From: Botryococcus braunii
Lineage: Eukaryota; Chlorophyta; Trebouxiophyceae
DNA: 64,000 bases
Direction: 5' to 3'
Assembly (NCBI GenBank): GCA_002005505.1
Contig: KV908546.1
Span: 62,922-126,921, forward strand
The notes beneath the pieces were generated by a model. It ran no database searches. It saw nothing but the letters and a program-made list of their open reading frames with translations, and was not told the origin of the DNA. Shown here in pieces: positions 1 through 9,431 of the stretch. The translations under genes were made by a program, and so were the position numbers. How positions within the stretch are numbered: the first letter of the stretch is position 1; every line of letters starts with the position of its first letter.

Positions 1-196
1 CCCGACACCCTATGACCAAAGATTTGTAGCCACACAGCGATCTATGTCCAAGGACAACAGTGACAGCATTGGTGCTGGAACCCTCTTCCACCAGGACACA
101 GTATTGTGAACTGGTTGGGTCACTGTTGTACATTGCAAATACCACCAGGCCTGATATTTCTCAGGCTGTGGGAGTGCTTTCCAGGTACAGAATTAC
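1..196 (+). pseudogene. Element A: copia pol fragment, left of the B insertion
   Basis: This is the end of the reverse-transcriptase/RNase H connection of a Ty1/copia pol. The readable part is CELVGSLLYIANTTRPDISQ followed by AVGVLSRYRIT, a block repeated in all the copia pols here. The first 100 bases carry several single-base losses relative to the same segment of B (near 6000-6110), so the frame is broken. It stops at 196, where element B starts, and resumes at 7516 after the duplicated ATTAC. The 5' part of A lies left of the window. Confidence 0.85.
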
Positions 197-399
197 TGTT
201 ATAATAGTGAAAGAACGAATTAGTGACTTTCCCTCAGAAGAGGAATAGTGGCCAGGCTTCCCTAAAGCAATCAATGTGAACAATCTTAGAGGTAGAGTAA
301 TAGATGGCAGAACTCTAGAGTTCTGCCATAATTGATCTAGACTGATTCCATTTTGGAGAGAGAGAGTAATGCAATTTGACGCGTTCTTGCGAGAAAGGA

Positions 400-428
400 T
401 ATAGGCAGCAGGCATGAAGGGCTCGGCA
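400..428 (+). promoter_or_regulatory. B LTR TATA-like box and predicted transcription start
   Basis: TATAGGC at 400-406 lies 28 bases before the A at 428, which follows a C (a pyrimidine-purine initiator) and is the first base shared by both copies of the internal repeat. The repeat boundary therefore coincides with a plausible cap site. This is inferred from spacing only. Confidence 0.5.
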
Positions 429-572
429 CTTGTTTGGGACTGAAAGAGCACTCCGGGTGCTTATCTCTGATCAGTTGCCACAAGTGTCAACACATAGTCG
501 GGCTCTGCTTGCTCTCCTACACACAGCAAGAGACCCGACCGAGCTTAACACCCTTCGTGCCGGGACATACAG

Positions 573-900
573 GTGAAGTGCTGCATCTTAGTGTAACTTG
601 CATGAACAATTGACTAGGAAGAGGTCTAGATAAGCGTATTAGAATGTTGCGAATGCTTGGCTCATCGAACAATGGTAATGCGAACTATCTGTCGATGCTT
701 AGAAGAGGTAGTTTGAATTCCTTGGCGTTGAGAGAGAGCAAGAAGCAATGTAATGACTTGTTTGGGACTGAAAGAGCACTCCGGGTGCTTATCTCTGATC
801 AGTTGCCACAAGTGTCAACACATAGTCGGGCTCTGCTTGCTCTCCTACACACAGCAAGAGACCCGACCGAGCTTAACACCATTCGTGCCGGGACATACAG
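573..900 (+). other. Predicted leader intron inside the B LTR
   Basis: The first repeat copy ends ACATACAG and is followed by GTGAAG, a fair splice donor. The second copy ends ACATACAG at 900 and continues GGAAC. Splicing 572 to 901 would give exactly the sequence already present as second copy plus GGAAC. The same layout occurs in the LTRs of A, D, E, F, I, K, M, N, O and P, which makes a chance repeat unlikely. Splicing itself is not shown. Confidence 0.5.
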
Positions 901-925
901 GGAACATTACGCCCAGAATTGTACA

Positions 926-942
926 GGTTATGGGCCCACCAA
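926..942 (+). promoter_or_regulatory. B primer-binding site (half initiator tRNA-Met)
   Basis: GGTTATGGGCCCACC begins at the base after the LTR. Its complement, GGTGGGCCCATAACC, is the anticodon arm of eukaryotic initiator tRNA-Met, not the tRNA 3' end. This matches the priming known for Drosophila copia, which uses a cleaved 5' half of that tRNA. Confidence 0.8.
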
Positions 943-982
943 CTCTTGAGCTGGGCAACTGAAAGTATGTTCCGAGCCTACG

Positions 983-1507
983 ATGGGACGAACGAAGCAG
1001 AGCGGGAGGATGTCGACCGGCAGTAAAAGACCTTTTATTCCCCCAACTCCTTCACCACCTACTTATGATAGCCTGAGGAGAGCTGGAGGAGATACGGGAC
1101 CGAGAACACCAGAAGAACGAGCATTTCTAGTGAAGGATTTTGTCAGCCGCGCGTACGGACTGGGCAAAGTCGAACAGCCTCTGTGGTTCAGACGACGATT
1201 CTCTGTTTACCCAGCCTACAAAGTAACTGCGTGGGAGTGTTCATTCATCAACGCGGACCCAGGCTTCGTCACGCGAGCATTATTTGAACGACACCTACAA
1301 CAGCTCGGAGGACCCAGCAAACCCGAGTATTGGGAAGAAAGGGCAGCCTACACAGCAGTGGAGTGTGCTCTCGCCACTCTTGACGAGGACTTCCTACTTT
1401 CCTTTCTGGGCAGCAGAAAAGGATTCAGCCCAGAGGAGTGGTGCACGGACACAGACAACGGAGACGAGGACGGGGACTCGCAGCGGTCAGAACCTAATGC
1501 AGACTGA
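983..1507 (+). CDS. B ORF0, conserved extra protein before gag
   Basis: This intact 174-residue ORF lies between the primer site and gag and ends 11 bases before the gag ATG. I recognise no domain. Homologues are in E (14007-14534) and N (62462-62959), so it is a real gene of these lineages. Conserved parts: a basic N-terminus, a PPxY motif (SPPTYDSLRRAGG), RTPEERAFLVKDFV, then RFSVYPAYKVTAWECSF and DPGFVTRALF, and an acidic tail. PPxY motifs bind WW domains and act as late domains in some retroviral Gags; a similar role is a guess. D has no equivalent. Copia elements normally start with gag, so this is unusual. Confidence 0.8.
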   Translation: MGRTKQSGRMSTGSKRPFIPPTPSPPTYDSLRRAGGDTGPRTPEERAFLVKDFVSRAYGLGKVEQPLWFRRRFSVYPAYKVTAWECSFINADPGFVTRALFERHLQQLGGPSKPEYWEERAAYTAVECALATLDEDFLLSFLGSRKGFSPEEWCTDTDNGDEDGDSQRSEPNAD

Positions 1508-1518
1508 GTGACATCAGC

Positions 1519-4500
1519 ATGGCGAGAAAGAGATCTAAATCAAGGGAGCCATCTGAGGAGGAGCCCACAACAGAGGAAGCATCTACATCGTCTCCCACAC
1601 GACAGCCGTGTACACCCAGCACATCAAAGGGCGAGGGAGATGTACTTCCCAAGGTCATAGCCACTCAAGTCAAAGTGCATATTAAACTGGATCGTCATGG
1701 CACAAATTTTGTGGTATGGGACAATGCCTTCACTGCTGCCAATAGTGCCAAGGGTTCTTTTCCTGCCATTCAGTCAGCCATGCCTGGAACTATCCATAAT
1801 GCGGCTGCAATGCTTCTGCTGTATGAGTCAGTTCCAGAGGAATGGTTAGGAGAAGTGTCAAGTAAGCCGTCAGCATATGATGCATACCTGTTTATTTGCA
1901 AGAAATTTGTTGGTGGTTACAACACTCAAGCCAACGCAGACTGGCTGAAGGAAATGTCAAAAGGGATGAGACGTGGAGAAACAATCTCTCAGTATGTGTC
2001 TAGAATGATAAATCTCAAAAGCTGCTTGAAACGCAACGGACATGACCTCCTGGATGGTCATGTGGCCACCCAGATCGTGCAGGGACTGCCAGCAGCAGCT
2101 AATCCTCCCGGGCTGTTGCCCACTGCAGTAGCTTACCCCCTGGATGAACTGGCAGCTCTCAGTTCCACCACTGCAGAGGCTTCTGGCTACAACGATGATG
2201 GAGAACAGCCTGCCATGGTGATGAAAGCAATGCCTGCTCAACGAGAGACTGCTCCAGCCCCTTCCACTAGTGGGGCCAATCCCTCCAAACAGCCAGCAGA
2301 TACAGAATCAAGGGGAGAAGTGAGAGGCACATGCAACTACTGCCACAGGAAAGGCCATTTCTGGAGAGACTGCCGCAAACGTCAAAGGGATGCAGAGACA
2401 CAACGCAATGTGGTGGCAGCTGTACAGCAACTTGCTGCCATGTGGCCCCAAGGACAGTTTCCTGGTGCACCTCAGCCACCTCCAAGCGTGCAGCATGCAT
2501 TCCCAGGCACTGGAGCGTTCCCACTGCTGCACCCTCCTCCAGGACCACCTTCTCCTCCCTCAGAAGGTATGCCATACGTGGTATCTTATAATGTGCTGGA
2601 TGGCAGTAAACACCAACAGTCCAAACAGTCGTGGCTTGTGGACAGTGGAGCGTCTGTACATCTTGTGAACAACCTGTCCCTGCTGCATGCCCCTACAGTA
2701 CATGACCACCCTATTCCACTGCTGCTTGCTACATCTGATGCCACTGGGGGTATTGTTGCTACTGGGTCAGTGTGTCTCATGTCCTCGCAGCATATTCCAG
2801 TGTGGCTGCATCATGTCCAGTGCGTTCCCTCAGCCACCACCAATATTCTCTCAGTATCTGCTGCTCTGCGTGATGGAATCCGGTTCAGTACAGATAGACT
2901 GGGAGCATTCACTGCTGTCTCGGGACCGAGTGGTTGGCAGATGCCTGTGAAACCAGAGAATGGTCTCTATTATATCCACAATTGCCTCCCAGTAGCACCA
3001 GTAAAGGTTCCTTATTCAGTGACAGCTGCCCTGAAGAAGAAATGTTCCAAAGGTCAAAGCCATGACTGTGCCAAACGTTTCCTGTGGCACAGCAGATTGG
3101 GACACCCAGGAGACCCCTGGATGAAACGCCTGAGCAGTGAGCAACTGGTTACTGGCCTAGACACCTTGATGTCCCCCTGTGAAAAGTGTCCTAAGTACTG
3201 TGAAGCTTGCATTGAGGGGAAGCATGCACGTCCCCCATTTGGGGAAAGCTCTAGACCTGCTGAGAAACCCCTTGACAGAATCCACATTGACACTGTGGGT
3301 CCCATATCACCAGCAGCCATTACTGGGGAACGCTTTTGGGTAACTGTAACTGATGAGGCATCTGGGTGGAAGGCAGTGCTGCCAGTGAAGTCAAAAGATG
3401 TAATTGGAGCTGTTGTCAGAGACCTAATTCTGTATTGGCAGACTGAGAAGGAAACTACAGTGAAGTGCATCCGTAGTGACAGAGGGACAGAGTTCTTAAA
3501 TGCCAAGTTCAAGGAATTTTGTGCATCCCAGGGCACTAAGCTGGAGACATCTGCCCCATATACCCCTCAGCAGAATGGAGTTGCTGAGAGAGCCAACAGG
3601 ACCCTCAAGGAGCGCACCAGGACCCTCCTCAATTTTGCTGCAGCAAGCCCTGTTATGTGGAAGGAAGCCCTGGAGACAGCCTGCACCCTCCTAAACATGG
3701 GACCCAGCACAGGCAGGCCCCTATCTCCCTGCGAAATGTTCATGGGATATAAGCCAGATGTATCCTTGCTGCGCACATGGGGATGCCTTGCATTTGTGCA
3801 CGTTCCTGACCAGCAGAGGGGGGCCTTTGCACCAAAGGCTGTGGCTGGGATGTTTACTGGTTACTCTCCAGTATCAAAGGCATATCGTATCTATATGGGA
3901 GGGGGGATCTGGAGAGAGAGCAGAGATGTTCAATTTGTAGAACACATTCGAGGAGCTACTCGGGTGGGAATGGCTGTTCTCCCTGACCAGCCTCAGCAGT
4001 TCTCATACCCTGAAGACTTGTCAGGGCAATTGCACAGCAGCAACCCAGTGGTGCCATTGTCACAGCGCAGTATGCAGAATCAGACTGTCAGCAGCCCTTG
4101 CTCCAGCAGTAGACCTGACAGCTCCTTCCCGGTACCCCCTGACCAGGCTGCAACTGAGCCTGATAGTCAGGGGAAGCCTTCCCAAGAAGAGGGCATTCTC
4201 ATTGTGTCTCCCGAAGCAAGCACGGGAGAGCAGCAGCCGGACCTGGATCAGTCCGGGGCTCTGGACGCTATTCAACGACTGGCGCGAGGAAGTGCAGACA
4301 ACGGACAACACCATCAGATATTAGAGCGAGTACAGCAGTCACTGCGTAACACGCATCCGGCTACTACCATCCCGCCTCCGGACGGACTGTCGCGGGCTCA
4401 ATGCTATGAGCAACGAACTGCGGCTCGAGATATCCTGCTGGCACAGGATAAGGGAGAGAGCTGTGAGCGAGAGGGGATGACTGAAGGTGACACAGAGTCA

Positions 4501-5121
4501 CAGGGACCAGGGGAAGCGCAGGAATTGGGTCAGGACACCGAGAGATCTGCTTCACTTGTAAGAGATGAGAGGGGGACAGTCTCTGATCAGACTGCAGATG
4601 GTCCAAGTGAGCTGAGCGGTATGGGTGGGACCTGCTCAGTGCCTGAGAGAAATGTTAGCGGTGAGAACTCTATCAGTGATGCCCAAGGACAATGTGGTGC
4701 CAGCCACGCAAGTGTGGGCCATGCATGGGAGTGTGCTGCTGGGCCTGCGCCCCAGCGCTCATGTCTAGTAGGGAGCAGACACAGAGAGAGAGAGAAATGG
4801 GCACAGCAGCAAGATAGACCAAGAGCTCATGCAATGCAGAGTGGTTCACATGTCTGTGAGAGTCCTGACGGGAATGCAAACCGTCAGCCATGTGAGAGTG
4901 TGTCTGAGGAGGTGAATCGGAAGCCAAGACAGTGTGAGAACTCTCCCAATTACAAGAGCTTTCCGAGAGGTACCTGTGTTTGGGAGGATGATGTGAGAGT
5001 GGCTGGCAGCAAGCTTGAGGGGCAAGCTGTGAGTCTAAGAGAGAGAAAGAGCAGAGGGAGAGATCTGGATCTTTACCCACAGTCCCCACATGCAGTGCGG
5101 CGACATTCAGCGAAAGAGTAG
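1519..5121 (+). CDS. gag-pol: B gag-protease-integrase polyprotein, first open part
   Basis: 1200 codons are open from the ATG at 1519. Order: copia-type Gag (about residues 50-230), a CCHC zinc knuckle CNYCHRKGHFWRDC (about 273-286), the protease site WLVDSGASVHLVN (about 373), and the integrase zinc domain with WHSRLGHPG and two CxxC pairs (about 520-565). The integrase core follows, with HIDTVGP, RSDRGTEF and the Glu after TPQQNGVAERANR. A Ser/Gln-rich linker of about 400 residues contains SFPRGTCVWEDDVRV, a motif shared with the other copias here. The frame shifts near 5080 compared with E and N, and the ORF ends at 5121 before RT. Confidence 0.9.
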   Translation: MARKRSKSREPSEEEPTTEEASTSSPTRQPCTPSTSKGEGDVLPKVIATQVKVHIKLDRHGTNFVVWDNAFTAANSAKGSFPAIQSAMPGTIHNAAAMLLLYESVPEEWLGEVSSKPSAYDAYLFICKKFVGGYNTQANADWLKEMSKGMRRGETISQYVSRMINLKSCLKRNGHDLLDGHVATQIVQGLPAAANPPGLLPTAVAYPLDELAALSSTTAEASGYNDDGEQPAMVMKAMPAQRETAPAPSTSGANPSKQPADTESRGEVRGTCNYCHRKGHFWRDCRKRQRDAETQRNVVAAVQQLAAMWPQGQFPGAPQPPPSVQHAFPGTGAFPLLHPPPGPPSPPSEGMPYVVSYNVLDGSKHQQSKQSWLVDSGASVHLVNNLSLLHAPTVHDHPIPLLLATSDATGGIVATGSVCLMSSQHIPVWLHHVQCVPSATTNILSVSAALRDGIRFSTDRLGAFTAVSGPSGWQMPVKPENGLYYIHNCLPVAPVKVPYSVTAALKKKCSKGQSHDCAKRFLWHSRLGHPGDPWMKRLSSEQLVTGLDTLMSPCEKCPKYCEACIEGKHARPPFGESSRPAEKPLDRIHIDTVGPISPAAITGERFWVTVTDEASGWKAVLPVKSKDVIGAVVRDLILYWQTEKETTVKCIRSDRGTEFLNAKFKEFCASQGTKLETSAPYTPQQNGVAERANRTLKERTRTLLNFAAASPVMWKEALETACTLLNMGPSTGRPLSPCEMFMGYKPDVSLLRTWGCLAFVHVPDQQRGAFAPKAVAGMFTGYSPVSKAYRIYMGGGIWRESRDVQFVEHIRGATRVGMAVLPDQPQQFSYPEDLSGQLHSSNPVVPLSQRSMQNQTVSSPCSSSRPDSSFPVPPDQAATEPDSQGKPSQEEGILIVSPEASTGEQQPDLDQSGALDAIQRLARGSADNGQHHQILERVQQSLRNTHPATTIPPPDGLSRAQCYEQRTAARDILLAQDKGESCEREGMTEGDTESQGPGEAQELGQDTERSASLVRDERGTVSDQTADGPSELSGMGGTCSVPERNVSGENSISDAQGQCGASHASVGHAWECAAGPAPQRSCLVGSRHREREKWAQQQDRPRAHAMQSGSHVCESPDGNANRQPCESVSEEVNRKPRQCENSPNYKSFPRGTCVWEDDVRVAGSKLEGQAVSLRERKSRGRDLDLYPQSPHAVRRHSAKE

Positions 5122-6768
5122 TGGATGAGAGTGAGAGTAAGAGTAAGCAAGATCAGGGGAAGCACACTGGGGTGCGTTTTGGGAAGATTAGTGTGCCTTC
5201 AAGTCTAAAGGAGGCCCAGCAGTCCCCACAGTGGGAATACTGGAAGGCTGCAATGCAGGAGGAGCAAAACTCCTTAGATGCTCATGAGGTGATGGAGTTT
5301 GTTCCTCGACCTCGGGGCACAAAGTAATCCCAGTTCACTGGATTTTCTCAGTGAAAATGGATGCTCATGGCAATGTGCTTAGGTTCAAGGCCAGGCTGGT
5401 GGCTCAAGGGTGTAGGCAAATTCCAGGAGTGGATGTGATGGAGGTATTTGCTCCCACCAGCAGTTATGGGTCTAGAAGAGCTTTACTGTCAGTGGCTGCA
5501 CAGGAGGGTCTTGAAATTCACCAGGTGGATGTCAAGACTGCGTTTTTAAATGGTGAATTAGAGGAGGAGGTCTATGTTACACAACCTCCTGGGTTTGAGA
5601 ATGGGGATGGGAACACTGTGTGTCGCTTGAAGAAGGCACTGTATGGCCTGAAGCAAGCTCGAAGGGCATGGCATAAGACCCTTAATGAGAAGCTACATAC
5701 CATGGGGTATGAAGTATGCAAGAGTGATGCTGGGGTCTATCTGAAATGTTCTGTGGATGGAGGGAAATCCTTTGTGCTGATTTATGTTGATGATCTATTG
5801 ATAGTTTCGAAGGGCATGAGTGAGATTGAGAGAGTGAAAGGGTTGTTGAAGCAAGAGTTCACCATTCATGATCTAGGAGAGGTGAAAGATTTCTTGGGCT
5901 GCCCAGTGATGAGAGATAGAGAGAAAGGGTTGATTTCTTTGAGTTGCATCCCAAAGATTGATGCCCTAGTTGAGAAATTTGGGCTGGATCTGGAGTCTGT
6001 GGGGCCTGACACCCCTATGACTAAGGATTTTGTGGCCACACAGCGACCGATGTCCAAGGACAACAGTGCCAGCATTGGAGCTGGGAGTCCCTTACCACCA
6101 GGGCACAGATATTGTGAGCTGGTTGGGTCACTGTTGTACATTGCAAACACCACAAGGCCTGATATTTCCCAGGCTGTGGGAGTGCTTTCCAGGTACAGGA
6201 TTACTCCCACCACTGCTCACTGGAATGAAGCCATCAGAGTGTTGAAGTATCTAATGGCTACCAGGGATCTTGTGTTAGTACTTGGGGGAAGGACACAGAG
6301 CTGGAGGGCTTTGTGGATGCAGATTATGGTGGTGATCAGGATCACAGGTTTTCCACTACTGGTTACGTAATTCGTGTATTTGGAGGAGCTGTAGTTTGGG
6401 GAAGCAAGAAGCAGTCTGCAGTGGCCACATCCACTGTAGAGGCTGAGTTTATGGCGGCAAGTGCAGCTGTCAAAGAGGCAAATTGGATGAAGGGATTCCT
6501 GGAAGAAATTGGTATTTCTCCTTGGATTGTGAAGATCCACTGTGATAATCAAGGATGCATCAATCATCTCAGAAATCCAGTGTTCTCAAAGCATACCAAG
6601 CACATTGCAATCAGCTTTCATTTTGCTCGGGAAGCTATTGCATTGGGACAGGTGGATGTGAAATACGTTCCTTCTGCTAGGAATGTGGCAGATATATTTA
6701 CCAAGCCGTTGACAAGGCAGGTATTTCAGGGCCATCGTGAGGCTCTAGGACTGGCCAAGTTTTTGTGA
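5121..6768 (+). pseudogene. pol: B reverse transcriptase-RNase H part of pol, frameshifted
   Basis: The rest of pol is spread over three frames. RT starts near 5165 (GKHTGVRFGKI). A one-base loss near 5315, where the relatives read HGHKVIPVHW, gives a stop at 5327. RT resumes at 5351 with FKARLVAQGCRQIPGVDV, the active site YVDDLLIVS (about 5785) and RNase H. A further one-base loss near 6288, in LGGKDTE, moves the frame to 6313-6768. RNase H has the acidic residues in DADYGGD, STVEAEF and HCDNQGC. The pol stop is at 6766-6768. B cannot make a full pol as read. Confidence 0.9.
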
Positions 6769-6772
6769 GCAA

Positions 6773-6786
6773 AAGTCAAGGGGAAG
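6773..6786 (+). promoter_or_regulatory. B polypurine tract
   Basis: A purine-rich run ending AAGGGGAAG abuts the 3' LTR. The same AAGGGGAAG precedes the 3' LTRs of A, D, E, M, N and O, as expected for the plus-strand primer site. Confidence 0.85.
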
Positions 6787-7515
6787 TGTTATAATAGTGA
6801 AAGAACGAATTAGTGACTTTCCCTCAGAAGAGGAATAGTGGCCAGGCTTCCCTAAAGCAATCAATGTGAACAATCTTAGAGGTAGAGTAATAGATGGCAG
6901 AACTCTAGAGTTCTGCCATAATTGATCTAGACTGATTCCATTTTGGAGAGAGAGAGTAATGCAATTTGACGCGTTCTTGCGAGAAAGGATATAGGCAGCA
7001 GGCATGAAGGGCTCGGCACTTGTTTGGGACTGAAAGAGCACTCCGGGTGCTTATCTCTGATCAGTTGCCACAAGTGTCAACACATAGTCGGGCTCTGCTT
7101 GCTCTCCTACACACAGCAAGAGACCCGACCGAGCTTAACACCCTTCGTGCCGGGACATACAGGTGAAGTGCTGCATCTTAGTGTAACTTGCATGAACAAT
7201 TGACTAGGAAGAGGTCTAGATAAGCGTATTAGAATGTTGCGAATGCTTGGCTCATCGAACAATGGTAATGCGAACTATCTGTCGATGCTTAGAAGAGGTA
7301 GTTTGAATTCCTTGGCGTTGAGAGAGAGCAAGAAGCAATGTAATGACTTGTTTGGGACTGAAAGAGCACTCCGGGTGCTTATCTCTGATCAGTTGCCACA
7401 AGTGTCAACACATAGTCGGGCTCTGCTTGCTCTCCTACACACAGCAAGAGACCCGACCGAGCTTAACACCCTTCGTGCCGGGACATACAGGGAACATTAC
7501 GCCCAGAATTGTACA
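6787..7515 (+). repeat. B 3' LTR
   Basis: This is the 729-bp partner of 197-925. Internal repeat copies are at 7018-7162 and 7346-7490, with the same GTGAAG and GGAAC continuations. The LTR is followed by the ATTAC duplication and A's pol. Confidence 0.95.
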
Positions 7516-8085
7516 ATTACCCCTACTACTGCTCACTGGAATGAAGCCATCAGAGTGTTGAAATATCTGAAGGCTACCAGAGATCTCGTTTTGGTCCTTG
7601 GAGGGAAGGACACAGAGCTTGAGGGTTTCGTTGATGCAGATTACGGTGGAGATCAAGATCATAGATTTTCCACCACAGGGTATGTAATCAGAGTGTTTGG
7701 TGGAGCTGTAGTTTGGGGGAGCAAGAAGCAGTCTGCAGTTGCCACATCCACTGTAGAAGCTGAGTTCATGGCGGCAAGTGCAGCTGTCAAAGAGGCCAAC
7801 TGGATGAAGGGATTCCTTGAGGAAATTGGGATTTCCCCATGGATTGTCAAGATTCACTGTGATAATCAGGGATGCATCAATCATCTCAGAAATCCAGTGT
7901 TCTCTAAGCATGCCAAGCATTTCGCTATCAGCTTCCACTTCGCGCGGGAAGCTATTGCATTGGGTCAGGTGGATGTGAAATACGTTCCTTCTGCAAGGAA
8001 TGTGGCAGATATATTCACGAAGCCTTTAACAAGGCAGGTATTTCAGGGACATCGTGAGGCTCTGGGATTGGCCAAGTTTTTGTGA
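7516..8085 (+). pseudogene. pol: Element A: copia RNase H, right of the B insertion
   Basis: The frame continues from 196 with TPTTAHWNEAIRVLKYL and runs intact through RNase H to a stop at 8083-8085. Catalytic acidic residues are visible in DADYGGD, STVEAEF and HCDNQGC. The last residues, GLAKFL, are shared with B and E. Only this C-terminal part of A is within the window. Confidence 0.9.
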
Positions 8086-8103
8086 GGAAAAGGCAAGGGG
8101 AAG

Positions 8104-8799
8104 TGTTATAATAGTGACAGAACATTTTGGTGCCTTTCCCTCAGAAGAGTAATAGTGGCCAGATCAGCTTCAATGAATAATAGGTGGCAGAACCTGGGAG
8201 TTTTGCCAGAACCCATCTAGACCAATTATACGTTGATTAGGAAGGATGAGGTAATCAGACACGGTTTGCTAGAAAGGATTTATGACACCGGTGTGCAAGG
8301 ACGAGGCACTTGATTGGGACATCAAAGGCACTTCGGGTGCTTATCTCTTGACTGTTGCCTATCAAGTCCTCATTCACATTCGGTCACTGCTTGTTCTCCT
8401 ACACACAACAAGAGTACCGACGAGCTAATCACCCTTCGTGCCCTGGTCATACAGGTTACCTGACGTTAAGAGACTGAAGCCTCATGACAATGGTTTAGGA
8501 AAGGTCTAGGTAATATTATTAAGTGGTGCTAATGTTTTCCTCATTGAACACTGATAATGCAGACTATCGGTAGTTACGTAGATTAAGTAGTTTGAATTAC
8601 GGAGCGATGAGAGAAAGCAAGTAGCATTGTAATGACTTGATTGGGACATTAAAGGCACTTCGGGTGCTTATCTCTTGCCTATCAAGTCCTCATTCACATT
8701 CGGTCACTGCTTGTTCTCCTACACACAACAAGAGTACCGACGAGCTAATCACCCTTCGTGCCCGGGTCATACAGGGAACGCTGAACTCAGAAGTTTACA
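8104..8799 (+). repeat. Element A 3' LTR
   Basis: The LTR follows an AAGGGGAAG tract, starts TGTTATAATAGTGACAG and ends AAGTTTACA (696 bp). It is diverged from B's LTR. Internal repeats start at 8308 and 8637. The first ends CATACAG then GTTACC, the second CATACAG then GGAAC; the second lacks about 7 bases. It ends inside the LTR of E (next base 8800), so A was inserted there with a probable ACTGG duplication whose left copy lies outside the window. Confidence 0.9.
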
Positions 8800-9413
8800 A
8801 CTGGCAACAGTTAAATGACAAACACCCGAAGTGCTTTTGATGTCCCAATCAAGTCTTACAATGCTTATTGCTCTCTCTCATCACTCAGCAATTCAAACTA
8901 CTCTATCTACGAAGTTACTGATAGTCTGCATTACCGATGTCCGATAAGCTAAAACATTAGCACCTTTCTATTACACATTATCTAGACCCTATCCTAATCC
9001 ATTGTTCTTGTGTATGTGATGTCCTGACAACAGTTTACCTGTATGACCCGGCACGAGGGTGTTTAGCCCGGCGACACTCTTGTTGTATATCGAGTAACAA
9101 GCAGTGGCGACTGTGAATGAGATGACTTGACTGGCAACAGTTAAATGACAAACACCCGAAGTGCTTTTGATGTCCCAATCAAGTGCCTCATTCCTTCGAG
9201 CCAGGAGCATATAGTCTTTCGAGCAAACCGTGTCTGATTACCTCATCCTCCCTCATCAACGTAAAATTGGTCTAGATTGGTTCTGGCAGAACTCCTAGGT
9301 TCTGCCACCTATTACTCATTCTAATACATGTTCTCACTGGTAATTGGAGCTGATCTGGCCACCATTACTCTTCTGAGGGAAAGGCACCAAAATGTTCTTT
9401 CACTATTATAACA
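8800..9413 (-). repeat. E 3' LTR, cut by the insertion of A
   Basis: Read on the minus strand it starts TGTTATAATAGTG at 9413. It covers the first leader repeat, the intron-like part and the beginning of the second repeat copy, then stops at 8800 where A begins. Confidence 0.9.
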
Positions 9414-9431
9414 CTTCCCCTTGCCTTTTCC

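Larger units (their letters stand above)
197..925 (+). repeat. B 5' LTR
   Basis: The LTR starts TGTTATAATAG and ends AATTGTACA, directly followed by the primer-binding site. It contains a 145-bp direct repeat, 428-572 and 756-900, differing at one base. The first copy is followed by GTGAAGTGC and the second by GGAACATTACG. I take bases before 428 as U3. Confidence 0.95.
197..7515 (+). mobile_element. Element B: complete Ty1/copia retrotransposon inserted in A
   Basis: The element is 7319 bp, with 729-bp LTRs at 197-925 and 6787-7515 that look almost identical by eye (one difference noted). The flanking duplication is ATTAC at 192-196 and 7516-7520. Order: LTR, half-tRNA primer site, an extra ORF (ORF0), gag-protease-integrase-RT-RNase H, polypurine tract, LTR. 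It interrupts A's pol in the same orientation between codons for LSRYRIT and TPTTAHW. Pol has three frameshifts although the LTRs are nearly identical, so B is a recent but defective copy, or the assembly has indel errors. Confidence 0.95.
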
